This document shows positions 48,516 to 60,804 of a DNA stretch of 64,000 bases, in pieces. This DNA comes from Anopheles merus (lineage: Eukaryota; Arthropoda; Insecta; Diptera; Culicidae), in the NCBI RefSeq assembly GCF_017562075.2, contig NC_054083.1, positions 42,993,269-43,057,268 of the forward strand, given 5' to 3'. Position numbers and translations under genes: made by a program. Position 1 is the stretch's first letter; every line of letters starts with the position of its first letter. The notes beneath the pieces were generated by a model. It was given only the letters and a program-made list of their open reading frames with translations, searched no databases and had not been told where the DNA came from.

Positions 48516-49796
48516 CCTTTTCCCTTTCAAGACAACCCCCTGAGCTACGGACCGACCGCACCGAACGGTCAGCTACCCTCCGTGGCGACCGGCACCAACG
48601 TCCCGGACGGCATGTCGCAGGACGCGCTGACAGCCGCCACCGTGGCCGCCGTCCGCCAGCAGATGTGCAATATGGTCGCGGCCGCCCAGCACCACCCGGA
48701 CGCCGCCAATCTCGTGGCGGCGGCCGGCTTCAACCTACCGTCCCACTGTGGCACACCGCCCAACCTGAGCATGCATCCGGCAGCGGCAGCGGCCGCCGCC
48801 GCCGCAGCCGCCGCCTCGAACGCATCCGCCGCCGGTGGACCGAGCGGGGGCGGCGGCGGCGGTGGCTCGAGCGGTGCCATCCCGCTCCCGAAGATGGGCT
48901 CACCGGCCGTCCCGTCGACCGGGCACGGTAACAACAATGGTGGCTCGGGCGCCGGCATTCAGATGCCGCGCCTGGGCTCGCCCGCCGGGTCGAGCGGGCT
49001 GGCGAAGGAGCACGAGCTGCAGCATCACGGCGGCGGCGGCGGCGGCAGCGGAGGGCTTGGTGGTGGATCCGGGGGCGGTATATCCCGGGCGACACCGCCC
49101 GGTGCCCGGGACCGTGCGATGACGGCCCGCTCCAATCTGGCCGCCAGCGAGACGGGCCGCAGCAGCAGTTCCGCCGGCAGCATCCATCGATCGTCACCTT
49201 CCAGCAGTGCCGGCTCGTCCCTGAACCACCAGCACCCGGCCCATCTGTCCCATCCGCACCATCAGCAGCAGCATCACCACCAGCACCAGCACCACCACCA
49301 GCCGCACCACGGACATGCGCACCATCTGCCGCACCACAACCCCCTGTCCCATCTGGTGGGTGCGGGCGGCGCGTCGGGCGCCCTCAGCATAACGAAGCTC
49401 GGTTCGCCCGGCTCGGCGCACGACCTACGCATCAGCAACAGCCCCGACGAGAGCCCGCTCGCCTCCCCGATCGGGCTGGCGATGGAACCGGCCGTCAATC
49501 TGGCGCTCGGGGCCGGCGGCACCCAGCCCGGGCCCGAGGATGTGCGGCTGCACGTGCCGCCCCCGTACGGCAGCAAGCCGCCGTCCCGGGGCGGTGGAGC
49601 ACCGTCCGCCGGCTACGCCAGCAACTCGTCCCCACCGCGACCCGAGCACCTGTTCCAGGATCAGGACATTGCGGCGCTGGTAGCGACGACGCGGGCCGCC
49701 TGCCCACCGTCCCGCGTGCCCGACTACAAGGACACGGCGGTACGGCCACCGGCCTCAATCAAGGTGGAACCGCTGACCGAGTGTCGGGGCGATTAA
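48516..49796 (+). CDS. bab: bric-a-brac, terminal coding exon (low-complexity C-terminus)
   Basis: This exon continues the preceding bab exon in phase 0 (the join reads RHS then PFPFQDNPLSYGPT) and gives 426 residues before TAA at 49794-49796. The open frame starts without ATG because it begins at a splice acceptor. The sequence is largely disordered and low in complexity: a 12-Ala run (48780-48815), Gly-rich runs near 48847-48870 and 49029-49080, and a His/Gln-rich stretch (about 49227-49338). Three [KR][ML]GSP motifs sit at 48891, 48969 and 49395. A more ordered-looking block reads SPDESPLASPIGLAMEP near 49440. The last residues include IKVEP (49758-49772), a SUMO-conjugation consensus. High GC with GC-ending codons contrasts with the flanking AT-rich DNA. 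Such tails vary greatly between species, so the function is inferred only from the joined exon. Confidence 0.93.
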   Translation, partial: PFPFQDNPLSYGPTAPNGQLPSVATGTNVPDGMSQDALTAATVAAVRQQMCNMVAAAQHHPDAANLVAAAGFNLPSHCGTPPNLSMHPAAAAAAAAAAAASNASAAGGPSGGGGGGGSSGAIPLPKMGSPAVPSTGHGNNNGGSGAGIQMPRLGSPAGSSGLAKEHELQHHGGGGGGSGGLGGGSGGGISRATPPGARDRAMTARSNLAASETGRSSSSAGSIHRSSPSSSAGSSLNHQHPAHLSHPHHQQQHHHQHQHHHQPHHGHAHHLPHHNPLSHLVGAGGASGALSITKLGSPGSAHDLRISNSPDESPLASPIGLAMEPAVNLALGAGGTQPGPEDVRLHVPPPYGSKPPSRGGGAPSAGYASNSSPPRPEHLFQDQDIAALVATTRAACPPSRVPDYKDTAVRPPASIKVEPLTECRGD

Positions 49797-51159
49797 ACCG
49801 GCACCATGACGCACACAGGCACTCGGGCACACAAGCACACATACATCCACCAGCACCCCGCACCGCTATCCCACCCCGAACTGGGCGCCATCGGTGGCTC
49901 CCTCTATCGGTCGGTCTTTTAAGTTTAGACAATTTTTAATATGTGATATATTTAAGCGGAAGAGCGCTCGGGCGAGAGTTCCCACAAGTCTTCTCCCTGG
50001 TGCAGTGGCGTCGCGAGTGGGTCATAACGGAACCCCCCCATTGTCCTGCTCGCCCCATTTCGCTTCCACGTGTAGGCATTAAATGTAGTTGTGAGCATAT
50101 ATACATATACACTATACACAGTATTTATTTGGACAGTTTCCCATCGCTGGGGGGGAAACAACTGCAACTTACAAACATGGGGGACATGCTTCCAACATTT
50201 TGTGTTTGTGTGTGTGTATGCGTGTGGCAGATGGTGTATGGGAGGAGCACAGCAATGAGCCAAGAGATAAAAAATGAAGAACAAAATCACCCTCCCAGAT
50301 AAGAGTTTGTGTGCAATAAGGAGTGGTGGGAAAAGCTCGGCGAACGACTATTGGGAGCGAAAAAGAGACAAAAGGCAAGGAACACCATGAGAAAGAGAGG
50401 CACAGATAGAAAGCACACGATTGGCAAAACATGTAAAATGGAATCTTACATTCCAAACTGTCATCAATCTTATCGCAAAACGGTCGAAAAGAACTGCCGT
50501 GTCCTAAGCGCTAACGTAGCCGGAAAAGGAACGGAACAGTCCTTTGGAAAGGTGAAAAAGAGAGAGAGGGAGAAAGAAAATGATAATTTAAAAAAATTGA
50601 AACCATTACAACGTAAAAGGGGCAAAAGATTTAAAATTGCATCATGACTTCTAACTAATGTGTGTACAAAACAAAACAAAACAAACAAACGGTATTGAAA
50701 GTTTCAACAACAAAAGCATACAAATAGAGAGCAAGCGACACCTGCACGCCTGCATTCTCGCTGGTTGTGGTAAAACTCAAACCCAAACCCTCTGAAAAGG
50801 TGTGATCGGCTTTGTAAGATCACCGAATTGTGCGTTGAGGAGCGATTTGAATTGCATACCTTGCAGGCGGAAGAGAGCAAAATTTAAAACAAAAATAAAA
50901 ACATGAGCTAGGGACTATTTTGTACACGGGCGAACACATTTATAATGCCAAACTTTCGGACCTTACAAATAAAACAAAGTAAAAGGGGGAGATAAAGAAA
51001 GGGAAAAACAAAAATCTCTACCAGTACTTTCGGCTACCTTATCAATGGACGGAGATGAAGCGAAACTGAAACAAACAAACAAACAAATAGTTTAGCAAAA
51101 AGGACAAAACAGAGTAACACATTGCTATACAACAAAGAAGAAAGATGAGAGAGATGAAT

Positions 51160-51164
<5 letters not shown>

Positions 51165-51194
<30 letters not shown>
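51165..51194. repeat. (GA)n microsatellite in the probable bab 3' UTR
   Basis: A 30-base perfect GA tract within an A/G-rich stretch. Confidence 0.97.
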
Positions 51195-51197
<3 letters not shown>

Positions 51198-54139
51198 TAA
51201 GAGAACAACAATCCAACCTTTTAGGCCTTTTAGATTGAAGCATTTTTCTGCCGAGTGAGCTGAAGCAATCCTCGCAAAAAAAAAATGGAACGAATGGAAC
51301 ATGGAACGAATACGTTGTTTAGTTAATTGAATTTTGCGTTCCCAATTTTACGTTGCACTACGACCGTGTGCACAAAACTGCTACCACCAGGTTCGTTGTG
51401 GTGAAAAAAAAAATATAGCAAACCGGCACCAGCAAACCGGACCGAAGAAAAACCCACTACAAAAGCACAAACAAGAAGGAAAAATGGAAGGAATTAAACA
51501 AACAGGCACGATCTGCAGCAAGTTTTTGGCAGAGAACTAGCGACAAAACCAAAACTGCTGCAAAACTACTAAACAAGCCAAGGAACGAACGCTCCTCTTT
51601 TCGGACGGAACCCCTTAAAGTATCACGGATCTCTGCCCGGACGCCCCTACTCCTCTTAAAAAGGCAAAGCATGTTACCATTTTTTGGCAAACCAAAAAAA
51701 AAAACATAAAACAATTTTCGGCGAAAAGGTGAAAACGTTTAGGCAAAAGTAGGAACAAAGTAGCGAAAATTTATTACAACAAAAATACAAGCAACCTTTC
51801 GGCCTATGTGTTCAAAAAAGTGAAGAAACATGAGAAAAAAACAAGAAGTAGAAGAAAACAAAGTAATAAAAATCGCAAAAAAATGGCGAACAAAACCCTG
51901 TTTTTGGCTAGGAGAGAGTAACAAAATTTTATGCAAAATTTAACAAAATTATTAACGCGAAAAGAATGATACAAAATTATAGTAGCAGAAAAGAGATATA
52001 TTTAACAAAATTGCGTACGGTGCAGGTGAGCGCTTAAAGGAAACACAAATCGTACCAAAAAACGATACAAGGAGTGTAAGACAGGAATAAAAAACACGGC
52101 GAAGAAAAAACAAGTAGTAGTAGGCCTTTGGACAAAAAGCGCAGTGAAAAGAGCGGGAAAGAAAACGAAAGAGACAAAGAGACAAAAGTGCCTTCCACTT
52201 CCCTTTACGAAGCGTGTAACAGAAAGCGAGAGAGAGCGAGAGAAAAAAGAGAGAAAGAAAACAGAAACAAAAAACCACAAATCTATAAACCAACCGGGTG
52301 AAACTACGGTGAACTGAACACGGTGAAGAAAGTGAAAGAAAGCAAACCAATAATACCACAATGGCGAAACACGAGTGGCTGGTGTAGTTGTTAGTTTTAT
52401 AGTGAGTAAACTGGTGCAGGAGAATACAAAAATTGTTACAACACTTTTCGGCAAACCGGTAAATCTATGTATCAAAATCAAAGTCAGATATAGAGTGTAT
52501 TCGTTTCGTTTTTCTGTTGGTTGTTCCAGTGCACTGTACGAGGACAGTGAGATGTGTGAGAGAGAGTTAGGGAGAAGAAAAGAATGAGAGATCTTTTAAA
52601 AAATTATAAAATCATACTCAAGCAATGGGAAAAGATGTACTCTAGGAAGGCGTACGTGAGACAAAGTTTGCTTCAGTAACCGTTCAGACCAAAATTTTAA
52701 AAGTCAAAATTAAAGAAAAAAGATGTTTTAAGGCATTTATGTTACCCCCAAAAAACATCCAGCTCTGTGGAAAAACAAATGAGGAAAAACTGTGAAAAAA
52801 ACAAACAAAATCCCAACAATAGTCATCATGTTTTGCAACATTTGCTAAAACAACCCCCCTAAACAAGGATGCAACAATTGAAAAAGAAACTATTATTTGC
52901 CGGAGTCTAGCCGTTTCAGACCCTACAACAACCAACAACGTGTGAATAAGTAAGCGATCATTCCATTACCTATGCTCATGGCACGATCGTACAGACACCA
53001 TCCCCCGAACCCGATTACGTTGTACCAGCGAAACAAGCAAATCAACGCTTAAGTTTACAACGCTAGCCGCATTGAGTCTCTAGCACGTACGCATACGCAA
53101 CCTTTTATCGCATTACGAGTATGCGCCGGTATACGACAAAGCAGAACAAAAACCAAAAATTATCACATAGGACACATACACAGATACGTCACATGAGAGA
53201 GCAAAGCCCGGTACAGCAAGCAAAAAAAGAACCTTTCTTTCTGCAACATAAAAACAGAACAACAATAACCAACAATAGTTTACGCATTATGGATGTCAAC
53301 CCCCGCTCTCCGCTCTTTGAATGATCTCATATAGGAAATGTGAATGAATTACATCCACCCAGCTGTTTCGATACGAATCCAGCAGTCCTCCCCCCGCTGA
53401 CGACAGTGCAGGGGGTGGAGCATGTTCAAACAAATAGCAACAAAACACAAGCAAATCAGAATAATAATCACCCAACCTCCCCTCAAACAGCTCAGCAAGA
53501 AAAAAAGGGAATATTAGCTAAACTTCATAAATGTATGTGTAAAATGGAATAGAAATACTTAACAAACAAAAGAAAACAAATACAAACACAAACACAAACA
53601 CACAACAATGGATGAGAAAAGATGAAAAGAAAGGTGTCAAGACAAGAACAAGAAGCATGAAAACCATAACAGCACAACTGTGTAGCTGTTGAAAGACGCA
53701 AAAATGAGAGTAGAAAAAGGAGCAAATAATTGTGACATGAAAGATAGTAAATGATCGTAACTGAGCGATCGAGACCATCGCTGTGCGCATGTACTACTAA
53801 CCTACATAACGAAGAAAAAGAAAAAGAAGAAGAAAAACAAAACAATCATCAACAGGACTTGGTTGTGTGAGCGCATTTCAACGCAATCGCTTATCGTGTT
53901 TGATAATTTATCGCTTTTTTCTGTACATTCTCTCGTGTTTTTTTTTTTATTTGGTGGCCATTTTCAGCCTGCTATGATTGAGTGTCTCAAAGGAGGATAA
54001 GTGACCACTAAGCAGCAGCAGCCCCAAACAAACCAAACTTTCGCCACTAGAGGGCGTTTGTTTGGCGCGCAAAAGCAAAAACTATAAACAACCACACATA
54101 CACACACACATACAAATATAGCAAAACTACAGAAACGTG

Positions 54140-54145
54140 AATAAA
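54140..54145 (+). terminator. Candidate polyadenylation signal AATAAA
   Basis: A canonical hexamer about 4.3 kb after the bab stop. It is followed after 40-70 bases by GT-rich sequence (about 54186-54222), the arrangement expected of a cleavage site. It competes with later AATAAA copies, so it may mark a shorter isoform. Confidence 0.35.
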
Positions 54146-55826
54146 CGTTGATACAAATCAAAGCCCGATCGTGCGATAGTACATAGCAGTGTAATGTAGC
54201 CGATGTAATTGCTATTTGTTTAGGTTAATTTAAATGAATTATCACACGTTCGCTACCAACTACCCGCAAAACATCACAGACACACACACACACCGCGCCC
54301 CCTTACACTACAGGCACAGACAGGCTGTATGGGTTTATCTTTGCAATGGAAAGCTAGCCACGTAGAACGACGTTCGATCGTCGCCGTGCAATTTATAGTG
54401 AAAAAAGAACGACTAAAAATATTAAACAATCTTGTGTAATTTAAAAAACAAAAACATTTAAAGCTATCCCCATCCCAAACCATTTCACCATCTCCACCAC
54501 TACCATGCTCTAATTCCCAATCAATGTACAAATGTAGTCCAAAAACTAAGCCACCCCACCCTCTAAATCCAACCTTCCATCGGCGAGGCTTAACTGGTTG
54601 AATGAAGCTCTACCAATTATTTTATTTGTTTAGTGTATAATTTAATGTGCATTTCTCTGTTCTTGATTTTTGCACTGTAACGCATAAGGACAGTGAAAGA
54701 AAGCGGCTAGATATATATACATGTATGTTCTGTGTTGTTACTATTTTCTAGAGATGATTTACGACTTTTAACACACAACAAACACGCGCACCGATACGCA
54801 CTTTAAATGCCTCTCAAGAGTCTTGGTGGTGAGGTGAGGAAAATGGGAATCATGTTTCTTTTTTTGTTTTAATATTATTATTACTGAAAGGATCGACTCC
54901 TACTTATCTTAATAGCAGAGTTTATTTATTATACATCGCAATAATTTGCTTTAGTAATACTGTAGCGACTATTTTTACTACAACTACTACTACTAGTACT
55001 ATTACTACCACTACTACAGCTACTTTTATTACTAGGGGGAAAAAGAGTTAGACGGTAATGGCAAATGTATACCGATATAGTTAATAGTACGCGTTGTGCA
55101 AAGGAAATACGTGAGCAAGAGAGTGAAGAAAAGCGATTGAACTGTTTCAGAATTTAACGCGCAAAACGATAAAACAATTCGAACCAATCCTACCAATCCC
55201 AAGCAAAACGGATGTTTAGAAGCGATAGCCATTCATCCTTGATAACTGTACATGGATCCCATAGCCTTCCTTGGGCGCGCGCGTTGACGGCAGCATGGTT
55301 TGCTGCAGTGTGCGGAAGATTAATTTATACAAGTGTCTGTTGAATTTTATTTTCTATTGCCTAAGTTATTATGTATTTTTTATGAGCTATCATTTAAGTG
55401 CACATTTTTATACTGTACGTGCATGGGGGTAGAAAGAGAGTGGAAACGGCAGCTGTATGCGTAACAAAGTCGTTGTTATAACGAAGCGAAAGGGAAAGAG
55501 AGAGAAAGAGAGAAAAATCCAGATCCCGATGGGTAGTACTATTTTTATGCATGCGCGCAAAAAAATAATAAAAACAAAAATACGCAATCTTACCTAATTA
55601 TTGATTTGAAGCAGTGGCTGAAAATGGTACACCCGACAACCCATGGTATGAGAGCAGGCTAGGAACAGTGGGACATACCTACAGTACTAATCGATCATCA
55701 TTGTGAACGATGGATGTAGTACAGCACATCCACAACAAATACACATACACAGCAGCTCCAGCAGCAAAACCACAATCAAATAAAATAACTACACTCTCAT
55801 CTGGCTAAACAAATGAGATGGAAACG

Positions 55827-55832
55827 AATAAA
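55827..55832 (+). terminator. Candidate distal polyadenylation signal AATAAA
   Basis: One of two closely spaced hexamers (the other at 55779) near the end of the A-rich stretch. A GT-rich segment appears only near 56025-56042, so its use is uncertain. Confidence 0.3.
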
Positions 55833-56030
55833 GCAAAAGAAGTAAAAAAAAAACAGCAAAACAAAACGAACACAGGAAAATCGTATCATGCTGCTAAACA
55901 TCCACACCGAAAGCAAAACAAACAAACAAAAAAAAAACAGTTTATCATAATCATTAGTTGGCTATTTGTCACAGTGTACCAATTTATTCGATATAAAATA
56001 TAGTTTAAAAAATGCAAAAAACTCATGGTT

Positions 56031-59000
56031 GTTGCTGTTTTGAGATTGAGAAACTGCGGTTGGAGATGGAGAAAAGCGTGCAAGGGTAGGTAGTTCTCTT
56101 AGTTTTTCGATATTTTAATCATTAATACATTTAAAATGTCACCTAATGGAGCTTTTCAATCAAAATTAACTGTTATTAGTATTTTGAAATGTCCTTTTTT
56201 GTTTTTTTTTTCTCGAATAATCTATATAAGTTTCTCTTGGGCTGCCGTATCGATTCTTTGAAGCGACAAACGGGCTGCCAATACACGCAACGTAGAGTTC
56301 AATGTTGTACGCATGTGTACTACAAAGGGCTTTGTTACCAGTAAATAAACATCAACATTTAACTGTGAACCGCTAGTCGGGTACCACAGATCGATTTTAA
56401 TATTTAATCTGTTTCATTTCACACTTCTCAAATTACTTCCAATTACTATTCAATTTATATCTCATTATCGCTCGTTAAAAGCTGAAAGGATCCCGATGGC
56501 AATAGCGCTGCACGAAACGACCGAGAACGTCACCTCTGCCGACTGTGCATGTCAAACGCTTTGTTTACGTTTCCGTACTTCCCAGGAAGCAGTTTCATGT
56601 AGTGATATTAATTGATGTTATGTATTGAATAGATGTGGTAACATGTTATACTTGCTTGTATCCTTAAATCAATCACTATTTTGTAAAAAAAAACTGGTTA
56701 AATATGCCCATTTTTCGTGCTATTAACATTTGAACCCCCCAGCGCCAACCGCACATGGCAGCCGCCCGCGCTGACAGGCGGCTCGATACGAGCGGCTGTC
56801 AAACAACTGTCTGCCGGAATCTGCTACCTGGGCGCACACCTCGCGCTCCCACCCTTCCCCACTGACTTTCACCATTTTATTTGCCAACGAAAAAAATAGA
56901 TCGCCAAGAGTGGAAGTGGACTTGTGCAAAAGAGAATCGCTCTGCGTCGTGTTTCGCGTCCTTTACGGAATTTTACCCGGCCCGGACTACCGGAAACCGA
57001 ACTTCCACTCCAGTGCAGCAGGTACACCGTCCCTTTTTGCAGTGTTTTTTTTTGCAGGGCTGTGTTGTGGTGTGTTCTCCGTGCGGCCACAATCGCACGG
57101 GCTGAGAGCGGAGGCAACAAAAGAAAAGCACAAGAAAAAAGACCCCGAGTGCAACCAACCACCACCGATGTCGAACAATGTACGGCGCCGCAGCAGCAGC
57201 AGCACCACCACCAGTGTGACTCATGCGGCGGTCGAGAATGTTGATGTGAAAAATCGCGACAAATTGTCCTCCTGCCTGGTTGCTGGCCACTGAACCAGCG
57301 GTTGCATATTAACCTCCGATTTTGCCGTCGTAGCAAGTGAACGTCACAGCGAGACACGAGAGGTTGTGCACCAATGTGCTGTCCGGATGCGATAAGCACA
57401 AGTCATCATCCTTGCTTTTTGTTCTGGTCCGGTGCTACTGCTGCTGCTGCATTGAAATGTACGTGTGCCGCCGTGTGTCGATTGCATAGTTATGCTCGTG
57501 AAGTGCTCCTGTACCTCCCGGTGCAAAGTCGCATATTGATCGCAGCAGCCGAGGCTGTTGAACTGCTGCTATTCCTTTGCTCCGGCTGGCACTGCCTTTT
57601 CTTACACGGAAAGGGACCCCCACCCTTCCCCCTGGGGATCGATTTTCGTACACAGGGGGAAGAACCAAGGTCAGGCCATCGGTTCGGTAACCACCGTCGA
57701 GTCCATGTCCACCGTAATCACCCACCCGTCTACACGCATTTCGACTGTATGTGTGCGTGTGTGTATGTGATTTGAGGCACGGAAGAAGAAAAAAAACAAC
57801 TCCCACGCATCCACCCAGCCCTCCCAACCAAAAAACAAAAAGGGACATAGCAGAAAAAACACTCGCGAGAAGCAACAGGAACGGAACGCAGCATCGGAAT
57901 TGGCTTCTCTGATATGCTAAAATTACACCCCGGCCACGCGGATCGGGGGCTGATCGGGTGGCACATCACACCCTCCACACACACACACATACACACGTCT
58001 GCCATAAATCGGAGAAGAAGCGCGTAGTATTTTTGTGTTGTTTTCTTTTTAAAGTTTACCTTCCCTTCTAACACCCCGCAGTCCTACAACGTTGTCTATT
58101 TTCTATTTTCTAGCATCGGCACCACGAACACATCGCTACCGGGTGGTTTCTGTGTGTCGTTCCGACACCTCTTATCACTCGCGTCGGTCGAACGTCGTCA
58201 CTAGTGCGTAAGTGTGTATGTGTGTGTGTGTACGTGTGCGGTGTGCTGAAACGAGTTGTGCTTTTGTGCTGCTGGGTTTGAGCTGTTCTGCTAGCTGGTC
58301 TACCACTGCCGGAAGTGGCAATAGTTTGCTTTTTTGGTGCTTACCCAGTGCATGACGACCGAGTCGACGCCCCCCCTTTTGGAACAAAGCAATCCTTGAA
58401 AGGCAAACTAGTGCACACACGAACCCTGTGCGAGCGTCGGGAAGAGAAGTTCTGGGTGTGCAGAAGAATAGGGATTAGCATTCGGCAACAAATCACTGTG
58501 TCTGTGTCCTGTGTGTCTAGTTGTGCGTGTGTTCATATCATCTCCGGACAAAAGTGCCGAAAACAAATTAGTTTAGACAACAATTTAGTGTTTCTGCTGG
58601 CTGGCTCTGAAGGGTTTCGTGGGGATTGTGTACACGTGCGCGAGATATCTGTGATCTTTGTTCAGGTTAGTCGTGCTATGGTGGCACGAACCCGAGGGCA
58701 CTAGCAGCAATCATTCAGCTTTTGCTTTAATCTTGTGGTTTCACAATTCTAGCAGACCACTAACCCGTACGCGTACGCTACTTTTCTCCATCGGTCCATC
58801 AGCCGTCGCGTCCGTGGGGGAAGGGCGGCCGGTTTTGTTCTGGTTGGCTGAATTGCTTAACAACCGAGCAACAAGCGTGAAACAGCCTACTACTGCTGCT
58901 GGTGGGGCCTAACTGGGAGCTGGGAGGAATATTTTTCCTGTAACACAATCCTAGCGCCGGGGAATGCATTTATCTCGGTCCACGGTGTGATTACAACAAT

Positions 59001-60177
59001 GTTGACTGTTTGCCATGCCTTCCAGGCGTTAATTGGATGGATGCGAACTGGTCCATCGATCGCCGCCACACAGAGAATAGATTTCTCAAATATGTTGCCA
59101 AATTAAAGCAGCTTAATTAGAGCTTACTTAGAGATGGCACACGCGTTACACACTCTTTGTGTAATGTGGTACTTTTCCTTATCACAACTAATCGACACCC
59201 TAATTGTCACACACAGGGCCGCATACTCCTTTCACACACGTTTTCTGCCCCCTCCCAAACCGGGCTGTGTGCGTGTGTGTTGATTGATAAAAATATGAAT
59301 TGGCCTCTCGTCGTCCCATCCCATTCTTCCTTGACGTCAGTGACAGAACTACGCCGAAGTACGCGAACACAAACAAGCACAAACAATTGTGAGCCCTCCC
59401 CCCCCCCCCCCCCTTTTTGCATCCCATTCAGAGTTTTCTCCGCGTAAGTGTGGGAGGGGAGAGTGGAGCGAGAGAACCCAGTTGAAGGAGGAGGCATCGC
59501 GTTAAGTTACGTTATCTTTTGTCACGGTCACCTGCATCAATGCTCGGCTGTCAAAAGAGAGAACAGTGTGATCCAGGGGGGGGGGGGGCGTATTTTCCGG
59601 CGGTACGGCTATTTTCCATTTAGCGATTGCTGTTTGGGCAATATCAAATCGAAGAACGGGATGAAGATGCCAGCAAAGTATGGCCCATCGCGGCCGCTGC
59701 ATGCACAACTGAACGGACAAATCAAAATTCTAACGACGCAACTTGGTGCTATCACGCGAGTCATGTAGTGTGACAGTGGACGAGCTGTTCCACTACTACC
59801 CCACCCCCTGTGGGAAGAGGCTAATGAATTTGCCTACCCGTCCCGCCAGTGTCGATGGGGTGGATTGTGACGACCTGGGCTGTGCTGGGCCCCGGTCCGG
59901 GTGAGGGAGAGAATGGTCTTTGGGTTAAAAATAAAAGATTTGTACCGACTTTCGACAGAGTTCCGTTTTGACTCGGGCCACAATCGATGAGCCGCATTGA
60001 GTGGGGCCGGTCGCGCATTCCCTGTGCGGTTTCGTTCGTGTACGTTTGCTGTTTGAGAGCGTGTTTCGGGGCAATTTTCATCGATTTATTTCATTTACTG
60101 TATTAGCGGTTCGATTTTAACGATTCCCTATAGCAAAACGAAACTAATATAAGCTCTTTTCTATCGTTTCGTTACAG
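56031..60177. other. Intergenic or promoter region between bab and the PP6R gene
   Basis: No supported coding exon. The 176-codon minus frame at 56869-57399 and the + frame at 56910-57293 overlap each other and lack domains. Composition becomes more GC-rich and CpG-bearing from about 56720 to 57700, compatible with a promoter or noncoding first exon. CAG and CA/GT repeats occur near 57190-57220 and 58205-58225, a C run at 59397-59412, and a G run at 59577-59588. A CAG/GTTAGT junction near 58665 could be a donor of a noncoding leader exon, but I cannot confirm it. Confidence 0.5.
56550..56803. promoter_or_regulatory. Cluster of TGTCAAA/CTGACAG words, possible promoter
   Basis: TGTCAAA occurs at 56550-56556, CTGACAG at 56771-56777 and CTGTCAAA at 56796-56803, at the point where GC content rises. 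The shared TGTCA core in both orientations hints at a common factor. A promoter assignment for the downstream PP6R gene is speculative. Confidence 0.25.
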
Positions 60178-60674
60178 TGCTGTGTTATCTAGGTCGGCTC
60201 GTAGCGCAAAAGGAAGTGTTGCATCCACACTGTACCATGTTAACGAAATCGCACTAGGAAAAGTTGTGTTTCAACCCCGAAACCGTGTACAGCCTCAACG
60301 CAAGCTAGCACAACCACCAACCACCGAGCATTAACGCTTCATTTGTCCTTCCACTGTGATTGTGGACACTCCGTGGTGCAAGCCGTGCACGAGAGGCATG
60401 CAAGACTAATACAGCGAGCAGAAGGAGTGCACACTTTGTGTCCTTGTGTGTGTGATAAAGACGGTTCCGAACCACCCTCCCCCCCTCCGGGTGCTTGTTG
60501 TTGTTGTTCACGCGTTACCCCCCAGCGCGCTGTGCTCTATCACCGTCATACCCCGTAGCACCAGGTACGTACAGTAAGCGGCCGGGAGCTTGCCTTAACT
60601 GAATCCCGCAACCTGCAATCGCCGATTGGCCGATTGCCATCTGCTCCGTCAAAATACGATACAAACGAGGCATC
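60178..60674 (+). other. Possible 5' leader exon of the PP6R gene
   Basis: A branch-point-like CTAAT (60144-60148), a pyrimidine-rich stretch and an AG at 60176-60177 form a plausible acceptor. The sequence then runs without an obvious donor to the start codon at 60675. If this is leader, it carries two short upstream frames: ATG at 60237 with stop ending at 60257, and ATG at 60398 with stop ending at 60409. The true transcription start could equally lie within this segment. Confidence 0.35.
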
Positions 60675-60731
60675 ATGTTTTGGGACTCGCTCAGTATGCA
60701 GTCCGATATCGACGCACTGCTTAGCAAAGAG
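60675..60731 (+). CDS. PPP6R: PP6 regulatory subunit (SAPS family), coding exon 1
   Basis: First coding exon of the insect homologue of PPP6R1/2/3 (yeast SAP proteins). SAPS proteins are scaffold subunits that bind the PP6 catalytic subunit (Sit4 in yeast) and direct this Ser/Thr phosphatase to substrates in mitosis and signalling. The start MFWD followed by a short segment ending IDALLSKE matches the family's N-terminus, which fixes ATG at 60675. The donor GTAAGA follows at 60732, phase 0. The window holds 390 codons of the protein without the cassette exon, roughly the N-terminal half of the usual 700-900 residues. The gene continues past 64000. Confidence 0.93.
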
Positions 60732-60804
60732 GTAAGAGCGGGCTGTTGCTGTTGGCCAGGGGGAAGTTGTTAATGCTATGCTTTATTTCCCCTCCACTTA
60801 CCAG

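Larger units (their letters stand above)
49797..56030 (+). other. Probable very long bab 3' UTR
   Basis: Downstream of the bab stop, the + strand is persistently A-rich for about 6 kb, clearest at 50300-53900, with many AAAAC and AAGAG words and no protein-like frame. Strand-biased A-richness of this kind fits transcribed 3' UTR better than neutral intergenic DNA. Candidate AATAAA signals lie at 50894, 50968, 54140, 55779 and 55827 (another at 56344). The 54140 signal is followed by a GT-rich stretch. Two or more of these could give short and long UTR isoforms. The end near 56030 is placed where the A bias fades; this is a judgement from composition. A separate noncoding transcript is an alternative. 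Confidence 0.5.

Noticed and set aside
48569..48958. Long minus-strand and alternate-frame open frames over the bab terminal exon
   Set aside because: Shadow frames caused by high GC content opposite a real coding exon.
56869..57399. 176-codon minus-strand frame between bab and PP6R
   Set aside because: No domain, no splice support, and overlapped by equally long frames on the other strand. More likely CpG-rich promoter DNA.
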